Positions 47,310 through 59,838 of a stretch of 64,000 nucleotides of DNA are shown one piece after another. The position numbers and the translations under genes are program-made. This DNA comes from Diphasiastrum complanatum (taxonomy: Eukaryota > Streptophyta > Lycopodiopsida > Lycopodiales > Lycopodiaceae): NCBI GenBank assembly GCA_029204225.1, contig CM055092.1, forward strand, positions 46,381,486 to 46,445,485, given 5' to 3'. The notes beneath the pieces were generated by a model, which saw only the letters and a list, made by a program, of their open reading frames with translations, was not told the origin of the DNA and ran no database searches. Within the stretch, counting starts at the first letter, position 1, and each line of letters starts with the position of its first letter.

Positions 47310-47400
47310 TTAATGGGTTCTCCGGGGGAAAGGCTAGAATGACCAATGTTTGTTTCCATTGTGGTCACCCTGGATTTATGAAATTTTGCCCAGAACTAAA
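47310..47400 (+). pseudogene. CCHC zinc-knuckle remnant
   Basis: The plus strand encodes GGKARMTNVCFHCGHPGFMK then FCPELKK, a CX2C...C zinc knuckle of retroelement gag type in which the histidine is replaced (GF for GH) and one residue is missing. An isolated scrap of a gag gene. Confidence 0.5.
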
Positions 47401-49138
47401 AAAAAGCGCAGCTCAAGTGGGTTGCATAGCTAAAGTTGGGACAATACATTTAACCATACTTTGACTACTTTTGCCAAAGGGCTCTACCTAACTAAACATA
47501 GATTACCTATACTTTGAGGTTTGAGTCTTTGAGAAGGTTCTAGTGTTATGTGTCATTCAATCATTAGATGTGCACATGCAAATTTTGGCTTAAGGCTTAA
47601 TGCTAGGTATCCATTTCTCATTGGCACATGAAAGTTAGGATAGAGAGTTTTAGCCTTAGGCAAGCGCACACACCTAAAATTATGATGTTTAAGGTGGCTA
47701 GAGAATACACAAAGAAGAATCACGCACTTGACATTATGTTATGTAATCAGCTCAAAGCTATTGTGTGTAAGCATGAATTAATAGAAATCCCTTACTATAG
47801 AATGCTAACATAAAGGCTCATGTGAATGCCATTTGTCGTTTCTTTCAAGTTAACTTCAAATGCATGAAAGGATATAGTTGAAGTCGCTAGGAATCTCAAG
47901 GTTTGTTAAGGTTAAGCTCCTTGATTTCTGGTGAGTGGCACTATTGAGCATGCTCAACCTTTGGACCATTCTACTTTTATATATTTCGTTATGATTTCTA
48001 AGGGCACCTCTATGTGGTGTGCATGGAGTCATATTACAATATGTGGCCTCCTTATATAGATTGGGGTTCTCCCAACTTAACATAGCCCATCTTTTCTACA
48101 ATGATGTACATTTTGTATATAGTGAAAGTTATATTTAATTAAATATTTTGGAGCATAGCTTCGTGTCATTTCCCACTAGATGATGGGATAAAGAGATGTC
48201 TTATTCTTGGAAAAAAATCCATAACCCCTTGGGAGTCTATTGATGTCATTCACCCTTGGTGAGAGAGGTTTCCCATGAGTTTTTCCTAGTATGATGAATA
48301 GACTCCATCTTACACAAAGGTTTTCACAAAACTAACCATGAAGCTTGACTTTAGGACCTAACAAACTTAAACATCATGTGAGCATGGGTCACACTCAATG
48401 GTGAGACAAAGTTAATCGGGCAAGGTGAGTCAACAACATGAATTTTTTTGAATAAAATCTGTGAGAACGGCCCTTATGGGAAATTACACAATAATGCACT
48501 CCACACAAAATCTTTATAAAAGGCAAAAAATTTGTAGCTCAAGAATGTTCTACACTAAGAACCAAACATCAAAAAAATCTCAATTATAAACAAAATAACA
48601 AATTAGAAATTGGCCATTTACAAAGGAATAGAATTTTGTTGATAGTTGAAATAGTGAATGCTAAAAAAGAAAAATTTAGGATGAAGATCATGAAAGACTT
48701 GGACTATGAAAAAAAAAATCCAGAAATTAGCCTTTAGGTACACAAAATTCTACAAACAAACTAGCAATCAAATAAGATACAATATACTTTCTGACTACCA
48801 TTGAGTTATAACTTGAAGAAATTCTAGAAATTTATCTGAGAGTCACATAAAGAAATTGATACAAAAGAAAAAATGTGTTAAACTTTTTTCTAGCTGGGGA
48901 CTGGACCAACTAAAAATGTTCAAACTAAAATCGATAAGATATTTCTATTTGGATGTGAAAGGGACGTCCACCAGAGAGGTTATTAGTCTAAGGTCTTTAA
49001 AAATGGAAGGAGATCACTTATGGGGTGATCATGAGGTTGTCATGATATTTCTCTTCCTTAGTGAATCATAATGGAGAGTGAGGAAGACTGGCTTTTCTAG
49101 GAGTAAAACTTGGTTTGTTAAACTATAATACATCTTGG
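47401..49138. other. unannotated stretch, no supported gene
   Basis: AT-rich sequence with only short frames. Nothing recognised. Confidence 0.35.
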
Positions 49139-49230
49139 TAAAAAAGAAGTGCCAAATTTTTTTGGTATAATTAGAAATTTGAAGAGCAAAGACCTTAACA
49201 AAAAGGAGTTAGCTTTGTTGTATAAACATA
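49139..49230 (+). repeat. short copy of the repeat at 59839-60153
   Basis: Nearly identical to the 5' part of the minus-strand frame at 60153-60050 (shared AAGAAGTGCCAAATTTTTTT, then GGTATAATTAGAA, GACCTTAACAAAAAGGAG). Here the frame is shifted. Confidence 0.7.
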
Positions 49231-49477
49231 GTACCAATTAATTTTTGTTGGAAATTAAGCCCACAGTTGTCTCCTTGGTGAATCATAACTTAGAAAGCCA
49301 ATAATTTGAAAAACGTCTACAATGAGGTTCCGGCTGATCTCCAGCAGAGGGTAACCAATCCTATTATAATTTCAAATTCAGATGTTAAGTTTAATAATTT
49401 GAAGTCATTGAAGACTTGGCGATCTTCAAGGACTTCCACAAAACTTGCATTTAGAACAAGTCTCCAGATTTACATTA

Positions 49478-50005
49478 TGTTATCAAATCTCTATGAGACT
49501 CATGATGTAACTACTAGATTACATTTTAGAAGGAAGTTTTTCACTCTTACCATGTTTGATTCTACTACCATCACTTCTCACATCAACAGCTTCAAGTCTT
49601 TACCAGATCTGTTATCAACTGTAGGATGTTCTATTCAAGATGATGATGTCGTTGTGACCTTGCTTTCTTCTCTCCCAAAGTCATATGAGCACTTTGTGGT
49701 GATGATCTCCACACAACCCGACCTCACTCTTCAAAAGGTGATTGGTCACCTACTTCAAGAAGAAATGCGGAGAAAGACTAGCAACATGTCTATCAAAGAC
49801 AAATCCAGGCTCTATACACCAAGAAGAAAGACTACTCAAGGGCAAGAATCAAGTGCAGCAGCAACAACAGAAGCCTCACACTCAAGGTGAGCATGGTGGA
49901 TCGCGCAAGAAGCTCTTCTGTAGATATTGCAAGAGAGCTAATCACAACATCAAGGAGTGTCGTATCCGGATCTACAACAAGGCAAAGAAGCAGCAACAAC
50001 AGTAG
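49478..50005 (+). pseudogene. copia gag and zinc knuckle (element H)
   Basis: LYETHDVTTRLHFRRKFFTL and LPKSYEHFVVMISTQPDLTL, then in another frame (from about 49850) FCRYCKRANHNIKECRIR, an intact CX2CX4HX4C knuckle. Gag would bind element RNA; here the frame changes before the knuckle. Confidence 0.85.
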
Positions 50006-50053
50006 CAACCAGACTCCTCCAACGCGGCGAAATTCAAGGAGCAAGATACACAT

Positions 50054-50299
50054 TTGTTAATGGCTTACAACAATAGCAATGAAGACTGTGATAGCTGGTA
50101 CCTAAACAGCGGTGCTACCCAACACATGAACTCTCGCAAGGAATGGTTTACTGAGTATGCAGCCTGCAATAGAGATCAATTCATCTACCTTGGAGAGTCA
50201 AGCACCATACGTGTGGAAGGCAAAGGAATAGTCAAGATCACATTCAACAACGATCTATCCATTTGTGTTCCCAACGTCCTTCATGTTCCTCAGCTATGA
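50054..50299 (+). pseudogene. copia protease (element H)
   Basis: SWYLNSGATQHMNSRKEWF: the catalytic aspartate of LDSGAT is asparagine, so the protease would be inactive. Ends NVLHVPQL before a stop. Confidence 0.85.
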
Positions 50300-50364
50300 A
50301 AGAACCTGTTATCAGTCTCTAAGATAACTGTTGAGGGCTATATTGTTACTTTCTCATCTGAGCA

Positions 50365-50850
50365 GTGTACAATATTCGAGGAAGATATACTCTGACTACA
50401 TGCACTAGAGTCGGAAATCTTTACGTACTCTCTAACTCAATTGCATTAGCTAGTGTATCTAACGAAAATGTAAACGACAGTGTTGTTCTGTGGCATAGTC
50501 GATTTGGACACGTGAATACAAGATCACTTTCCTATATGCGTTGTAATAACTTAGTTGATGGATTAAATTTTTCTTCTTCATTAGATAGGAAATCTTTCTT
50601 TTGTGAATCATGCGTCTATGGCAAACACTCTAGAAGCAAGTTTCCCAAATCACATTCCATCAAAACAAAACATGTATTGGTTCCTGTACATAGCAATCTC
50701 TATGGTCCTATGTCAACTCCGTCATTAGGAGATGCAATCTATTTTATCACTTTCATAGATGATTATTCTAGATGGTCCACAGTCATGTTTATTAAGCAAA
50801 AATCTGAAACTCGAACAGTTCCTGAGAGGTATACACCTCAATCATTCTAG
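50365..50850 (+). pseudogene. copia pre-integrase and integrase start (element H)
   Basis: VLWHSRFGHVNTRSLSYM, then CESCVYGKHSRSKFPKSHS, VPVHSNLYGPMSTPSLGDAI (the usual HSDLxGP has N) and FIDDYSRWSTVMFIKQKSET. The rest of integrase is deleted. Confidence 0.85.
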
Positions 50851-50922
50851 ACTTCATCAGAAGAACCAGAGAGCCTAGCTGAAGCAATTAACTCCAAGGA
50901 TGCTGTGAAGTGACAAAAAGCT

Positions 50923-51785
50923 ATGGAAAGCAAGTACAACTCACTTTTGACGAATCTGACCTGGACACTGGTCGACTTCTCCACTCACAAGAGAGTTATC
51001 GACAATAAGTGGATCTTCAAGAAGAAGATCAACTCTGATGGTTCCATTGCTAAATGGAAATCACGACTGGTGGCTAAAGGATTCACTCAAGTCCAAGGAG
51101 TGGATTACCAAGAGATTTTTAGTCCTATTGGCAAGATGCAGTCAATCAAGACTCTGATTGCGTTAGTAGTCATAGAAGACCGCAAAATGCACCAAATGGA
51201 TGTCAAGACAACATTTGTCAATGATGATATCGAAGAGGGGTTGTATACCTTCCAACCGAAAGGATTTGAAGTCAAAGACCAAGAGCACAAAGTGTGCAAG
51301 CTACACAAAGCAATCTATGGTCTGAAATAGGCCACAAGAGCATGGTTTGATAGAATCAACTCTTATTCAATTGGGATTTGCAAACAATTCAGCTGACTGT
51401 AATGTTTCTTTGAAGCATATAGGCACCAATTCAGTTCACATGGCTATTTACATAGATGATGTGTTTATTTTGTCTAACGACACTTCTCTTCTACACACTA
51501 CTAAGAGTGATCTGTCAAAGGAATTTGACATGACTAATTTAGGAGCTATTCATTCTTTGCTAGGAATTCACATTACTAGAAATAGACTTCAGAAGAAGAT
51601 CTATCTTAGTGAGCAGGCATATCTAAAAGGCAGTTTAGAAAATGTTTGATTGCAAACCAATTGATACTCCAATGGATCCAAGTATAGTATTGACTAAACC
51701 TTCTTCTGCTGAGACTAATAGTGAAGTACTCGACTTAGTGAAGTACCCTTATCATTCACTAATTGGACCTTTGATGTATGTGATG
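50923..51785 (+). pseudogene. copia reverse transcriptase (element H)
   Basis: NKWIFKKKINSDGSIAKWKS, LVAKGFTQVQGVDYQEIFSP, MDVKTTFVNDDIEEGLYTF to a stop at 51330, then (51347-51649) MAIYIDDVFILSND and LGAIHSLLGIHITRNRLQKK. Closely similar to element D. Ends near SLIGPLMYV. Confidence 0.85.
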
Positions 51786-51974
51786 ATTTTGTGGTTTTGC
51801 AGTCGGTAAGTCAATTTTGATCAAGCCATTGTAGTTGTGGAGCAGTGTATCAAGTTTGTCATCGAGGAGATACACTTCAACTGCCAGTTTGGGTAAGTCA
51901 AGTCAATTTTTCATATCAGTATTGCATCAGGGATGCAGATTCTAGTGATGATAGGGTGCAGATCATTTGGTTTG

Positions 51975-54620
51975 GGCCATGGAAGATCTCACATAGTCAG
52001 TTGGAGGGATATTGGCATGCACAGTCATGTGAGGGACTTGATGGTGGCTTTGGAGTTCACATCTCAGTGTATTCTCAGGGAGTGGTTTGAAACCATTCAC
52101 AGGAGCAGCTAGGAGCTAGCTTGGGGGAATACATGTGGGCACTACAGGGTAGATGCTCAGATCTTTGTGATCAAGGATGGCATTGGGATACCTGGTAGAG
52201 ATAGCACTACAAGATGACATGGGATGATCATCAAGGGGGCATCTATTTCATATTGGACTTGAGTCATTGTCATGGACAAGACTTATAGGTGGGATTCATG
52301 ATGGAATCAGAAAGCTGCAAACGCAAATGGACAAAGCGTGAAGCCTTGGGAGCCAGCTCTAGGTTGGAGAGCTGATGGAGATCACACGGGGTGTGATCGA
52401 AGGGCAAACACTATGATGGGTGTTTTGCTAGCGATCTACTGCAGAGGACATTGATGGCGAGGACTTCATGGTGTGCTCATTTGGGAGTACAGGATGGCAT
52501 TACAGCAAGGGTCCAATTTTGGACATCGGTATCGATGGGGAGGCATCTACCATCATAGGCGTGGATAAGCTACCTATAGCTTTCATGCAGTTGGTTGTAT
52601 TTGCAGGAGTCTAGGCTTGGCACAGGTGTTGGAATTTCCATGGTGCAGATTCTCAGCTGGTGAGATCAGGGATAAGCCTAGAGGGAGTCACTCAGAACCA
52701 TATAGCTCAATATGATCAGGGAGACAATAGTCTCGGGATCCCGTGAGTGGCAACTCAGGGATATGATTGCATTGGCATGGTGTCGGGTGGCACATAGCCA
52801 GGGAGAGCGAGCAGATGCTAGGAGCCAGGTGAAGCAGGTGATGCTTTGGAGTTTGGCTTGTCTAGCAGGATGGTGACCAGGATCGGAGACATCAGGTGAG
52901 CATGGTATGTGGATGATGAGTCCATTGGGGTGGCACTCAAGGAGATGCTACAATTGCTTAGGTATGATATGTCATTGTATGGACGATGTTCTTCAGCTGG
53001 TACATCATGTGATGACCTAGGGATGGGTCATGCCTACTTGGAGGTACGTGGCATGGAGTGTACCTATGGTGGTACATATCCTGAGGGCATGGAGTGCATT
53101 ACGGGGTGATGTGAATCCACCATGCCCATGGTTGTGAGCCAGTAGGGATGGAGATGGTTGCTCAGGGAGTGACAACTGATACTTTGGCGATTGATCAGGT
53201 GAGCTACATGGTTATATGCATAGTGGTCTCCAGGTTGGCATCACATGTTGTTGTCTATCCATCATTATTTGGTAAGCAGGATGCAGCTTTTGGTTAGATC
53301 CAGTTGGAGTCTAGTTGCACTACAGGTGGATAGATTCTTGGGGAGCTATCAGAGGGTAATGGATACTTGTTGATCAGATGGTACAGGGTACAGGGTTCTA
53401 GAGCTATCCTATCTAATATGCTATGGATCGTGGGTGAGTTATTCATCATGATAGTGAATCTAGTTTGCATTTGCTTTGGCTTGGACGCTATGATAGATAC
53501 AATGTTGGTGAGATTGGCTCCTTGGTGGGAGGCCTATGTACTGGTCAAATCAGAGTTGGCAATGTCAAGCATGGAAAGTTGAACCTACATGGGATGTAGG
53601 ACAGGCAGATCATCATCAGTATCTCTAGGAGGTGGGCGAGCTACTCAGGTATAGCGTATGGTGAGGTTTGTGTACATTCATTCATTGAGTCCTTGGTAGA
53701 TTCTTGTGCTTGGAGCATGGGGAATGGATGGGGATCAGCTTTCAGGGCTTATTGGACAAGATGTCAGGGCAAAGCAGCTTGGTGCATAGCTTTGTTTGGG
53801 AGATACATAAGGGATGAGGCCTGGAACACTCATTGGTTCGAGATAATTGATCTTGGATGATGTATGAGGACATCTATGTGATATGCTTGGACGTGAGAGC
53901 ATCTTCGTACAAGTGCAGGCCATGGTTGAGGACTTGATTTGGTGACCAGTGGTGTAGCAGCGGATCTACAGGTGGCACAGGTGTTGGTACGACAGGATAC
54001 CACTTATGGGCAGGCCTTGGTCATGTATTTGATGCTTTATCATTCATGTTGGTTTGCATGAGTGTGTGTGGGCTTGCATGTTGCCTTGTCACGGGAGTCT
54101 AGATCTGAGTCGGAGTTTTATGTGGTTGTGCATTTGCTACAGTAAAACAAAGTAGTCATTTTATGCTCTTTGACTTGTCATTATGTCTACTAGCTGTTTA
54201 TTTGGTGAGGATATAGTCTTATGGTGGCAATAAGATTTTCTCAGGTTGAGCCTCAGTCGCTCATTTATGTCAGCTTTACAGGTTTGTGCTTGTAAGCGTC
54301 TGGTAGGATGTCAGCCTAGCTAGATGGAGGATGTAAGTCTCATGGTGGCAGTGGGATTTCCTCAGTTTGAGCCATGTCGCTCATGTGGTCCACTTGTGTT
54401 CAAGTCGAATTGGGGACGAGTCAGTTGGTCGAGAGTGTGATAGACTCTCTGTGTGAGCATTGTGTTTACATGATACTTTGTGAGTCAAACCTAATGGTTT
54501 GTTGGTGTGCTTGAGTGTGAGTCAAGTACATAGTAGTTGTGATATGCATAACATCTTTTGGACACTCCAGACGCTGCTGCAATACATTGTTTTTCACTCT
54601 TATCACATTTGAGCTTAAGG
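51975..54620 (+). repeat. long repeat, copy I
   Basis: G/T-rich plus-strand sequence sharing long near-identical blocks with 60707-62040, for example GGGCCATGGAAGATCTCACA, GATCTTTGTGATCAAGGATG and CTCAGGTTGAGCCTCAGTCG. It has no recognised protein domain. It runs to a purine-rich tract (AAGGGAGAGAG, about 54616-54626) directly before LTR-like sequence at 54627, so it is probably the noncoding or decayed 3' internal region of a large LTR element. Confidence 0.7.
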
Positions 54621-54626
54621 GAGAGA

Positions 54627-55070
54627 GTTAGAAATCAATTTTGATTTGATTCATTAGTATAAGCTCTAAATGTGCTGATGTAATTGGTGTATAGTTTATT
54701 TGTTTTTCTGTATATGGTTGTGTTCGGGACGTGACCCATTAGGATATATTGATCGGGCACTGATCTCGTAGACGGCTACTTGGGTTCGCCGGGTAGCCAC
54801 ACATATGAAGAATTAGCCTGTACAGAGTTATTTACAGTACTTGCTATACTTGGAGGCATGTCCCAGGGTTGCCATATTGGGCCCGACCTAAGTTTGACAG
54901 GTGGTAGGCCAATTTTAGGACACCTGCCTTTTCATGCAGTTTGTGAATAATCTATATGTACAGTGTTTCTTTGTAATCTAATAGCTTTTGTTGTGCCATC
55001 TTTGAGAGCTTGTGAGGAGTGGCTATGGTGATTGTGTGATGTGATCTGCATACTGCACTAGATCTTAACA
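54627..55070 (+). repeat. candidate LTR after the long repeat
   Basis: Begins (G)TTAGAAATCAATTTTG just after a purine tract and ends GATCTTAACA. The expected leading TG is not exact. No partner LTR was found in the window. Confidence 0.45.
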
Positions 55071-55095
55071 GAATTTCAACTATGTTTCCAAGGAA

Positions 55096-55625
55096 CTAAA
55101 TCATCATCCACTGGGTTCTCAATAGGTTCGTGTCCATAGTGTAACACTTGGGTGAAGATGTACTGGGTTCAGGATCTAATTCATATTGACATGTTCGGCA
55201 GTCAATAGTTGCTAATGCATCCATCCATCTCATGACATCGGTCTCTGAATCATAGTGACCACCCCTGGCTGGCCTTGGATGATCAATCGTGTCATCTGTC
55301 GTGGATGATCCATCATCAGCCTTGGGTGCAATAGGTTTCACCGCCCACATGGTTGGATCAACCTTTATAGCCTGCTCTCTATTCTCAAAGGTGAGTTTCC
55401 TCGTACCCCAGCTGTGTACTACTTGCGCAGTCCTCAACCATGGTCTTCCTAGTAAAACACGATATGCAGTTCGAGATTCAGGTATATCCATGACTACAAA
55501 TGTGATCACAAACTATATGCCTGCTATTTTTACAAGGATATCGACAACCACACCCTTTGGTTTAACACAAGATTGATCCGCTAGCTTGATGGAAAATCTT
55601 GCTAGCTTCAACCCCTGTAAACCCC
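55096..55625 (-). pseudogene. Ty3/gypsy-type retropepsin region fragment
   Basis: Minus frame (138 codons) reads FVVMDIPESRTAYRVLLGRP then WLRTAQVVHSWGTRKLTFE, the C-terminal retropepsin block (LLGRPWL) of Ty3/gypsy polyproteins. The preceding PKGVVVDILVKIAGI at 55510-55590 (with a stop) belongs to the same domain. Downstream is an acidic linker (DDGSSTTDDTIDHPRPARGG). No reverse transcriptase is visible nearby. Confidence 0.65.
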
Positions 55626-56171
55626 ACCAAGTTCATTTAGAAAGTTCTCTTAGATCAATTTTGGTGTTAGGTAGCTTGTTTGAAAGCTAGTTTTGTCTAG
55701 TTTTTGTAGCAATTTGTTTCAATCCATTTGGTAGAGCCAATCAAAAGTTATAAGCTTTTGAAGAGAGTTGGGTGGGGCACCTAGACCTATGTGGAAACAT
55801 TTGGTTTGATCATATCTTGCTAGTTTGACCAAAAAATTCAAGAAGGGGCTTGCCAATGTCATCTTTCGAGATCTGGTCATTATTTTGGGGTCATAGCCAC
55901 TTTCTTTCATACAATTGGCTTGTATTTTAGTGATTTGTGAATTCTTGGAGTGTTTCACATGTGCCAAAGATAGTTTCACCCAAACTTTTCCTATACTCCA
56001 TCAATTGATGAGAGGTTGATCTAGTTTGAGAGAGATTGGTAGAGCTAGTGAGATCCATCTAACATTTTGTTGCAAGATCTTGCATAGGAGTTGGTAGTGC
56101 ACCTTTCAAGGATTCTATAGTGAGAGAAGCAACATTTTATTGTCTAAATAACAAGGAGACTTCACTATTAC

Positions 56172-56580
56172 ATGGCATCTATGGGTTCCTACCTATTGGA
56201 ATCTAGTGAAAGACTATCTACCTCCAACTATTCTCTTTGGAAGGTTAGAATGGAGTCAATTTTGATACTCCAAGATGTGATGGACATTGTACTTAGGATT
56301 GAGGAGGAGCCTCAAGTCCTTCAAGAAATACAAAGTATAAGAAGAGAGCTAGGATGGCTCTCCATTATATCAAGATGAATATCTAATGAGATTTTGAGAG
56401 AGACTAGTGCTTGTAATTCAGCCAAGGATATTTGGGATACTCTCAAAGAAATCTATGAGGCCAAAAATACCTCTAGGCTCCTCACTCTTAGAAATGAAAT
56501 ATTCCAAATTGTCAAAAGAGTGATGAGAGTGCCACTGATTGTGTTTTGAGAGTGAAAGACAGTCATAGAGAGAGTGCAAA
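56172..56580 (+). pseudogene. copia gag (element G)
   Basis: MASMGSYLLESSERLSTSNY then SLWKVRMESILILQDVMDIV; after a frameshift near 56330 it continues ARMALHYIKMNI and IWDTLKEIYEAKNTSRLLTL. Same organisation as gag of B and C. Broken by stops. Confidence 0.85.
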
Positions 56581-56778
56581 ATCTCTTGAGGTTGCTTATG
56601 TATCCAAGTCTTTAAAGATGATCACACAAGATGCACATTTCTTCTTTCTTCAAGATTTATGGTGCATGATTATTTCCTGTTAATCAAAGCATATGTTGAG
56701 ATGGAATTCTCATTGAAGATCAAAGCTTTGAGGAGTGGTGGAGCTCTTGGAGGAAATACACCATATTAAGTATTATTA

Positions 56779-57366
56779 TTGAAGCCTAAGGTTGATTACC
56801 TTAGTGTCTTTGGAGGTTTTTGCTTTGCACATATTCCCTTGGAAACAAGAAGGAAGGATGATCCAAGCTCATGGATCATGGTTGGATGCTTATCCACCAA
56901 GGAGGCCTATAAATGCTTTATACTCTCTATTTCAAAAGTGATTGAGAGTAAAGAAGTCATATTTTATGAAGATCTACATTCAACCTTCGAAGGGGTCAAG
57001 ATCAAGGCATCTCAAGATGCATCTCAAATCATATCTATTGAAGGTTATCAAGATGTGAAGGGGTCAAGGTTTGAGGAGAAGCCTCCTCAACATATGATTT
57101 CAAGGGGATCTTCAAGATGGATAGCCAAGCCTTTATGGATCATCTTTTATGATAAAGAGAGGCAAGTTTCAGGTGGTATCCACTTTAACATTCTCACTTA
57201 TGCTTCTCTTTCATTACTTGATGTACCATCTTGCTTTTATGAGGTTTCTACATCTCAAAGTTGGAGTGAGAAAATGATTGTCTTGTATCATGCCTCTAGT
57301 ATGAACATATTACTTGTCATTCATGGCTTAGATATGTTTCCAAATACTTATAAGGCAAGTCGTTGA
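56779..57366 (+). pseudogene. copia integrase end and RT linker (element G)
   Basis: KPKVDYLSVFGGFCFAHIPL, ETRRKDDPSSWIMVGCLSTK and ISKVIESKEVIFYEDLHSTF match the integrase C-terminus of element E. The frame then reads the linker LLDVPSCFYEVSTSQSWSEK before the reverse transcriptase start, which is lost. Confidence 0.8.
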
Positions 57367-57983
57367 GTCATCAATTCTATGCTCTTGGATCTAGTAATAA
57401 CAAGAATGAGTTTGATACTCATAGTTTGAAAAATCATGTTTTTACATGGTTTGAGGCAATTCGTAAACTTCTCTTGAGATTAAGTGAATTATCATTGAAG
57501 GACACTTACATCCTTGAGCAAGTGTTTAGCCTCAAAAAGATCAAGATTCTATTTGATTTCAAGATTAGATCCATTATGGATAAAGTTCATAGTATGTGGA
57601 CTAGTCAAGCTAGAATGCTTACTACTTGATAATCAACACTTTTGCTCATCTTATGATCTTTATTTCTATGATCTTTGTGATCTTTATGAGGCATGGAAGC
57701 CTCTGATTTTCATCATGGTGAAGACATCTTCATTCAAATGGTACTTTCAAATCAAAGATCATCATCAAGCATGGAGAAAGCACATTGGTATAGTGGCAAA
57801 TTGGTGGAATGCTCTTCAAAGATGTTGGCAAATGATTTCTACCATGGAAATCTTATCATGGATATGGTGAGGGTGCTGCTATGATGGATCCTTTTGATAT
57901 TTTTTTAATTCATGTGCATACCAAAGGATCCACTCAAAAAGTTTCACAAACTCCTTGATCTTACCAAAATAGTTTTTGAGGAG

Positions 57984-58812
57984 TGTAAAAACTAGTCAAA
58001 AATCTATCTTGGTCATTTTATGATTTTATGTTTGTGAGTACATTTTACATGTGTGGATCATGTTTCCACATGTGTAAAATAGTTAGAAATAGTTTATAAT
58101 GCTGACTTTAGGGGTATCATAAAGATTGCTAGTCAAGCATCTTGGTGTCACTAGGTGATAGGGCCAATTTTGGCTTTGGAGGTCAAATGGTCAAGTACAC
58201 ATGTTTTGTCATGATTAGGCCAAAATTCAATTGTGATGTAACTCAAGCTAGTTAGGTTTCTTACACATGTCAAGTTTAGGTTTGATGAGTGATGCACCCT
58301 ATGTGGTGGCAAAAGTCAAAGGGTCCAATCATAAGAGAGAGATGTGTTGTAAGGGTCCAATCAAAAGTGAGGGATGTTGCATCACACATCCAATAGGATT
58401 AGAGAGGCTATGTTTAAGGGGTCCAATAGGATTGAAGTATGGATCTCCATGAGTTTTTATATGTACTTTCATTCCCTTCATTAGTGGATGAGAGATCTAT
58501 GAGTTTTTTGAGTCAATTTGGAGATTTGCCAATTTTGCTTGTATTGTCTTCTCTCTTTAGATGAGCCGAAAAGTGGTATTTTCTCTCTCTACCTGAGAAG
58601 AGGAGCTTGTTAGGACTTAGTTTACTTCATGAAGTCTTCCACATGTGTGAAACACCTTTTGGTAATGAATGAATGCATGTAGAATGGTCTTTTTGCCTTA
58701 GATCTTGTCATTGATCTTGGATTTCAATCAATAGGTGATCTATAGTGTATGAGCCAAGCTTAGGAGATCAGTTTAACACATTAGGACATTTTCACATGTG
58801 TGAATTTTTACA
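57984..58812 (+). repeat. 3' LTR of element G
   Basis: Starts TGTAAAAACTAGTC after a polypurine tract and ends GAATTTTTACA. Similar to LTR E (shared CTCTACCTGAG-AGAGGAGCTTGTT block). The palindromes read CACATGTG here rather than CACACGTG. Confidence 0.8.
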
Positions 58813-59300
58813 AAAGGGACCATAATGGGCTTTCTTGCGGTCCATCCCACCATAAGGGACCACAAGGAGGCCCCTTGCGGTCCCTTGGGCCACCACAATG
58901 AGCCTTCTTGTAGTCCCTTGCGGTGGTCTGGACTACAAGAAGACTCCTTGTGGTCTTATGGTGCGTTGGGTTGGGTACCCTAAACCCTAAATCCTAAACC
59001 ATGAGAGACCACCAGGATCTTTCTTGCGGTCTCTTGCGGTGGTCTGGACCACAAAGAAGACTCCTTCTGGTCCCTTGGTGGGCTCCTTATGGTCTATTGG
59101 GTTGGGTACCCTAAACCCTAAATCCTAACCTATGAGGGACCACAAGGATCCTTCTTGCGGTCCCTTGCGATGGGTTGGAGTGCTCCTTGCGATCTAGCCC
59201 ACCACAAAGAATTGCGGGAAGGCTCCTTGTGGTTTTCTGCTGTGGTTGGACCGCATGGAACCACAAGGAGCCTTCTTGCGGTTTCTTGCATTCATAGCCC
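58813..59300. repeat. tandem repeat with telomere-like motifs
   Basis: Two related ~131-bp units, each with TTGCGGTGGTCTGGACYACA and GGGTTGGGTACCC followed by CCCTAAACCCTAAA (58978-58991 and 59109-59122), plus partial units on each side built from GGACCACAAGGA and CTTGCGGTCCC. Confidence 0.8.
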
Positions 59301-59838
59301 TCTTGGGCTTTACCTGGCCATGAGATTGGACCTAACCCTGTACCTAGCTAATGCACCAGGTCCTAGCCCCGGACTTGTTCCTCCCAGAAGTCTTATAGGC
59401 CTACATTTGCTAGCATGCCATGTGCTATGAAATTTTACAAGCAAGATACAAAAAAAACTCGCAGAATGTCAAAACCTTGAATGTTGGGTCATCAGTGAGT
59501 GCAAGGGTTGGAAAATGATGTGAACAATAGAGAAAGATGACTGAAAGGTACAAAGTCCATCTTTCACAAATTTATTTGGATCGGAGATGTAGATGAAAAG
59601 CTATTTTTAGGAGAAACTTCCACATCATATTAGACCCCACCTTTTTGGGTCATTTTGTGGAGACAAGAAAGATCAGAGAAGATGTATATATATGAAAATC
59701 AAATAGCAAGTAGTTGCTAGTGAAGTTGATAGATCATTGATCATTGGAAATTATGTTGCACATCTTGAATTTGGAATCCAACATCATTTCACCATTTCCA
59801 CAACTTAGAGAAACCAAGAAAAGAAAAAGCATAAAAGA
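59301..59838. other. unannotated stretch, no supported gene
   Basis: No recognisable feature apart from short AT-rich runs. Confidence 0.35.

Larger units (their letters stand above)
49246..51785 (+). mobile_element. copia element H, deleted copy of D family
   Basis: Starts with the first ~232 bp of the D-family LTR (TGTTGGAAATTAAGCCC) and is joined directly at 49477 to gag sequence equal to D's 26993 region, so most of the LTR, the primer site and the start of gag are lost. Gag, zinc knuckle, protease, pre-integrase and integrase start, then (after a deletion) reverse transcriptase follow. It ends near 51785 in the RT-RNase H junction. Stops and frameshifts are present. Confidence 0.85.
55640..58812 (+). 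mobile_element. copia element G (E family), degenerate
   Basis: Leader from about 55640, gag from ATG 56172, scraps of integrase near 56640-56770, integrase end and linker 56779-57366, decayed 3' part, polypurine tract (TTTTTGAGGAG), 3' LTR 57984-58812. The 5' LTR is missing. The LTR and pol scraps match element E on the other strand. Confidence 0.8.

Noticed and set aside
58978-59122. True telomere
   Set aside because: Only two repeats per unit and internal to a tandem repeat; no long (CCCTAAA)n array.
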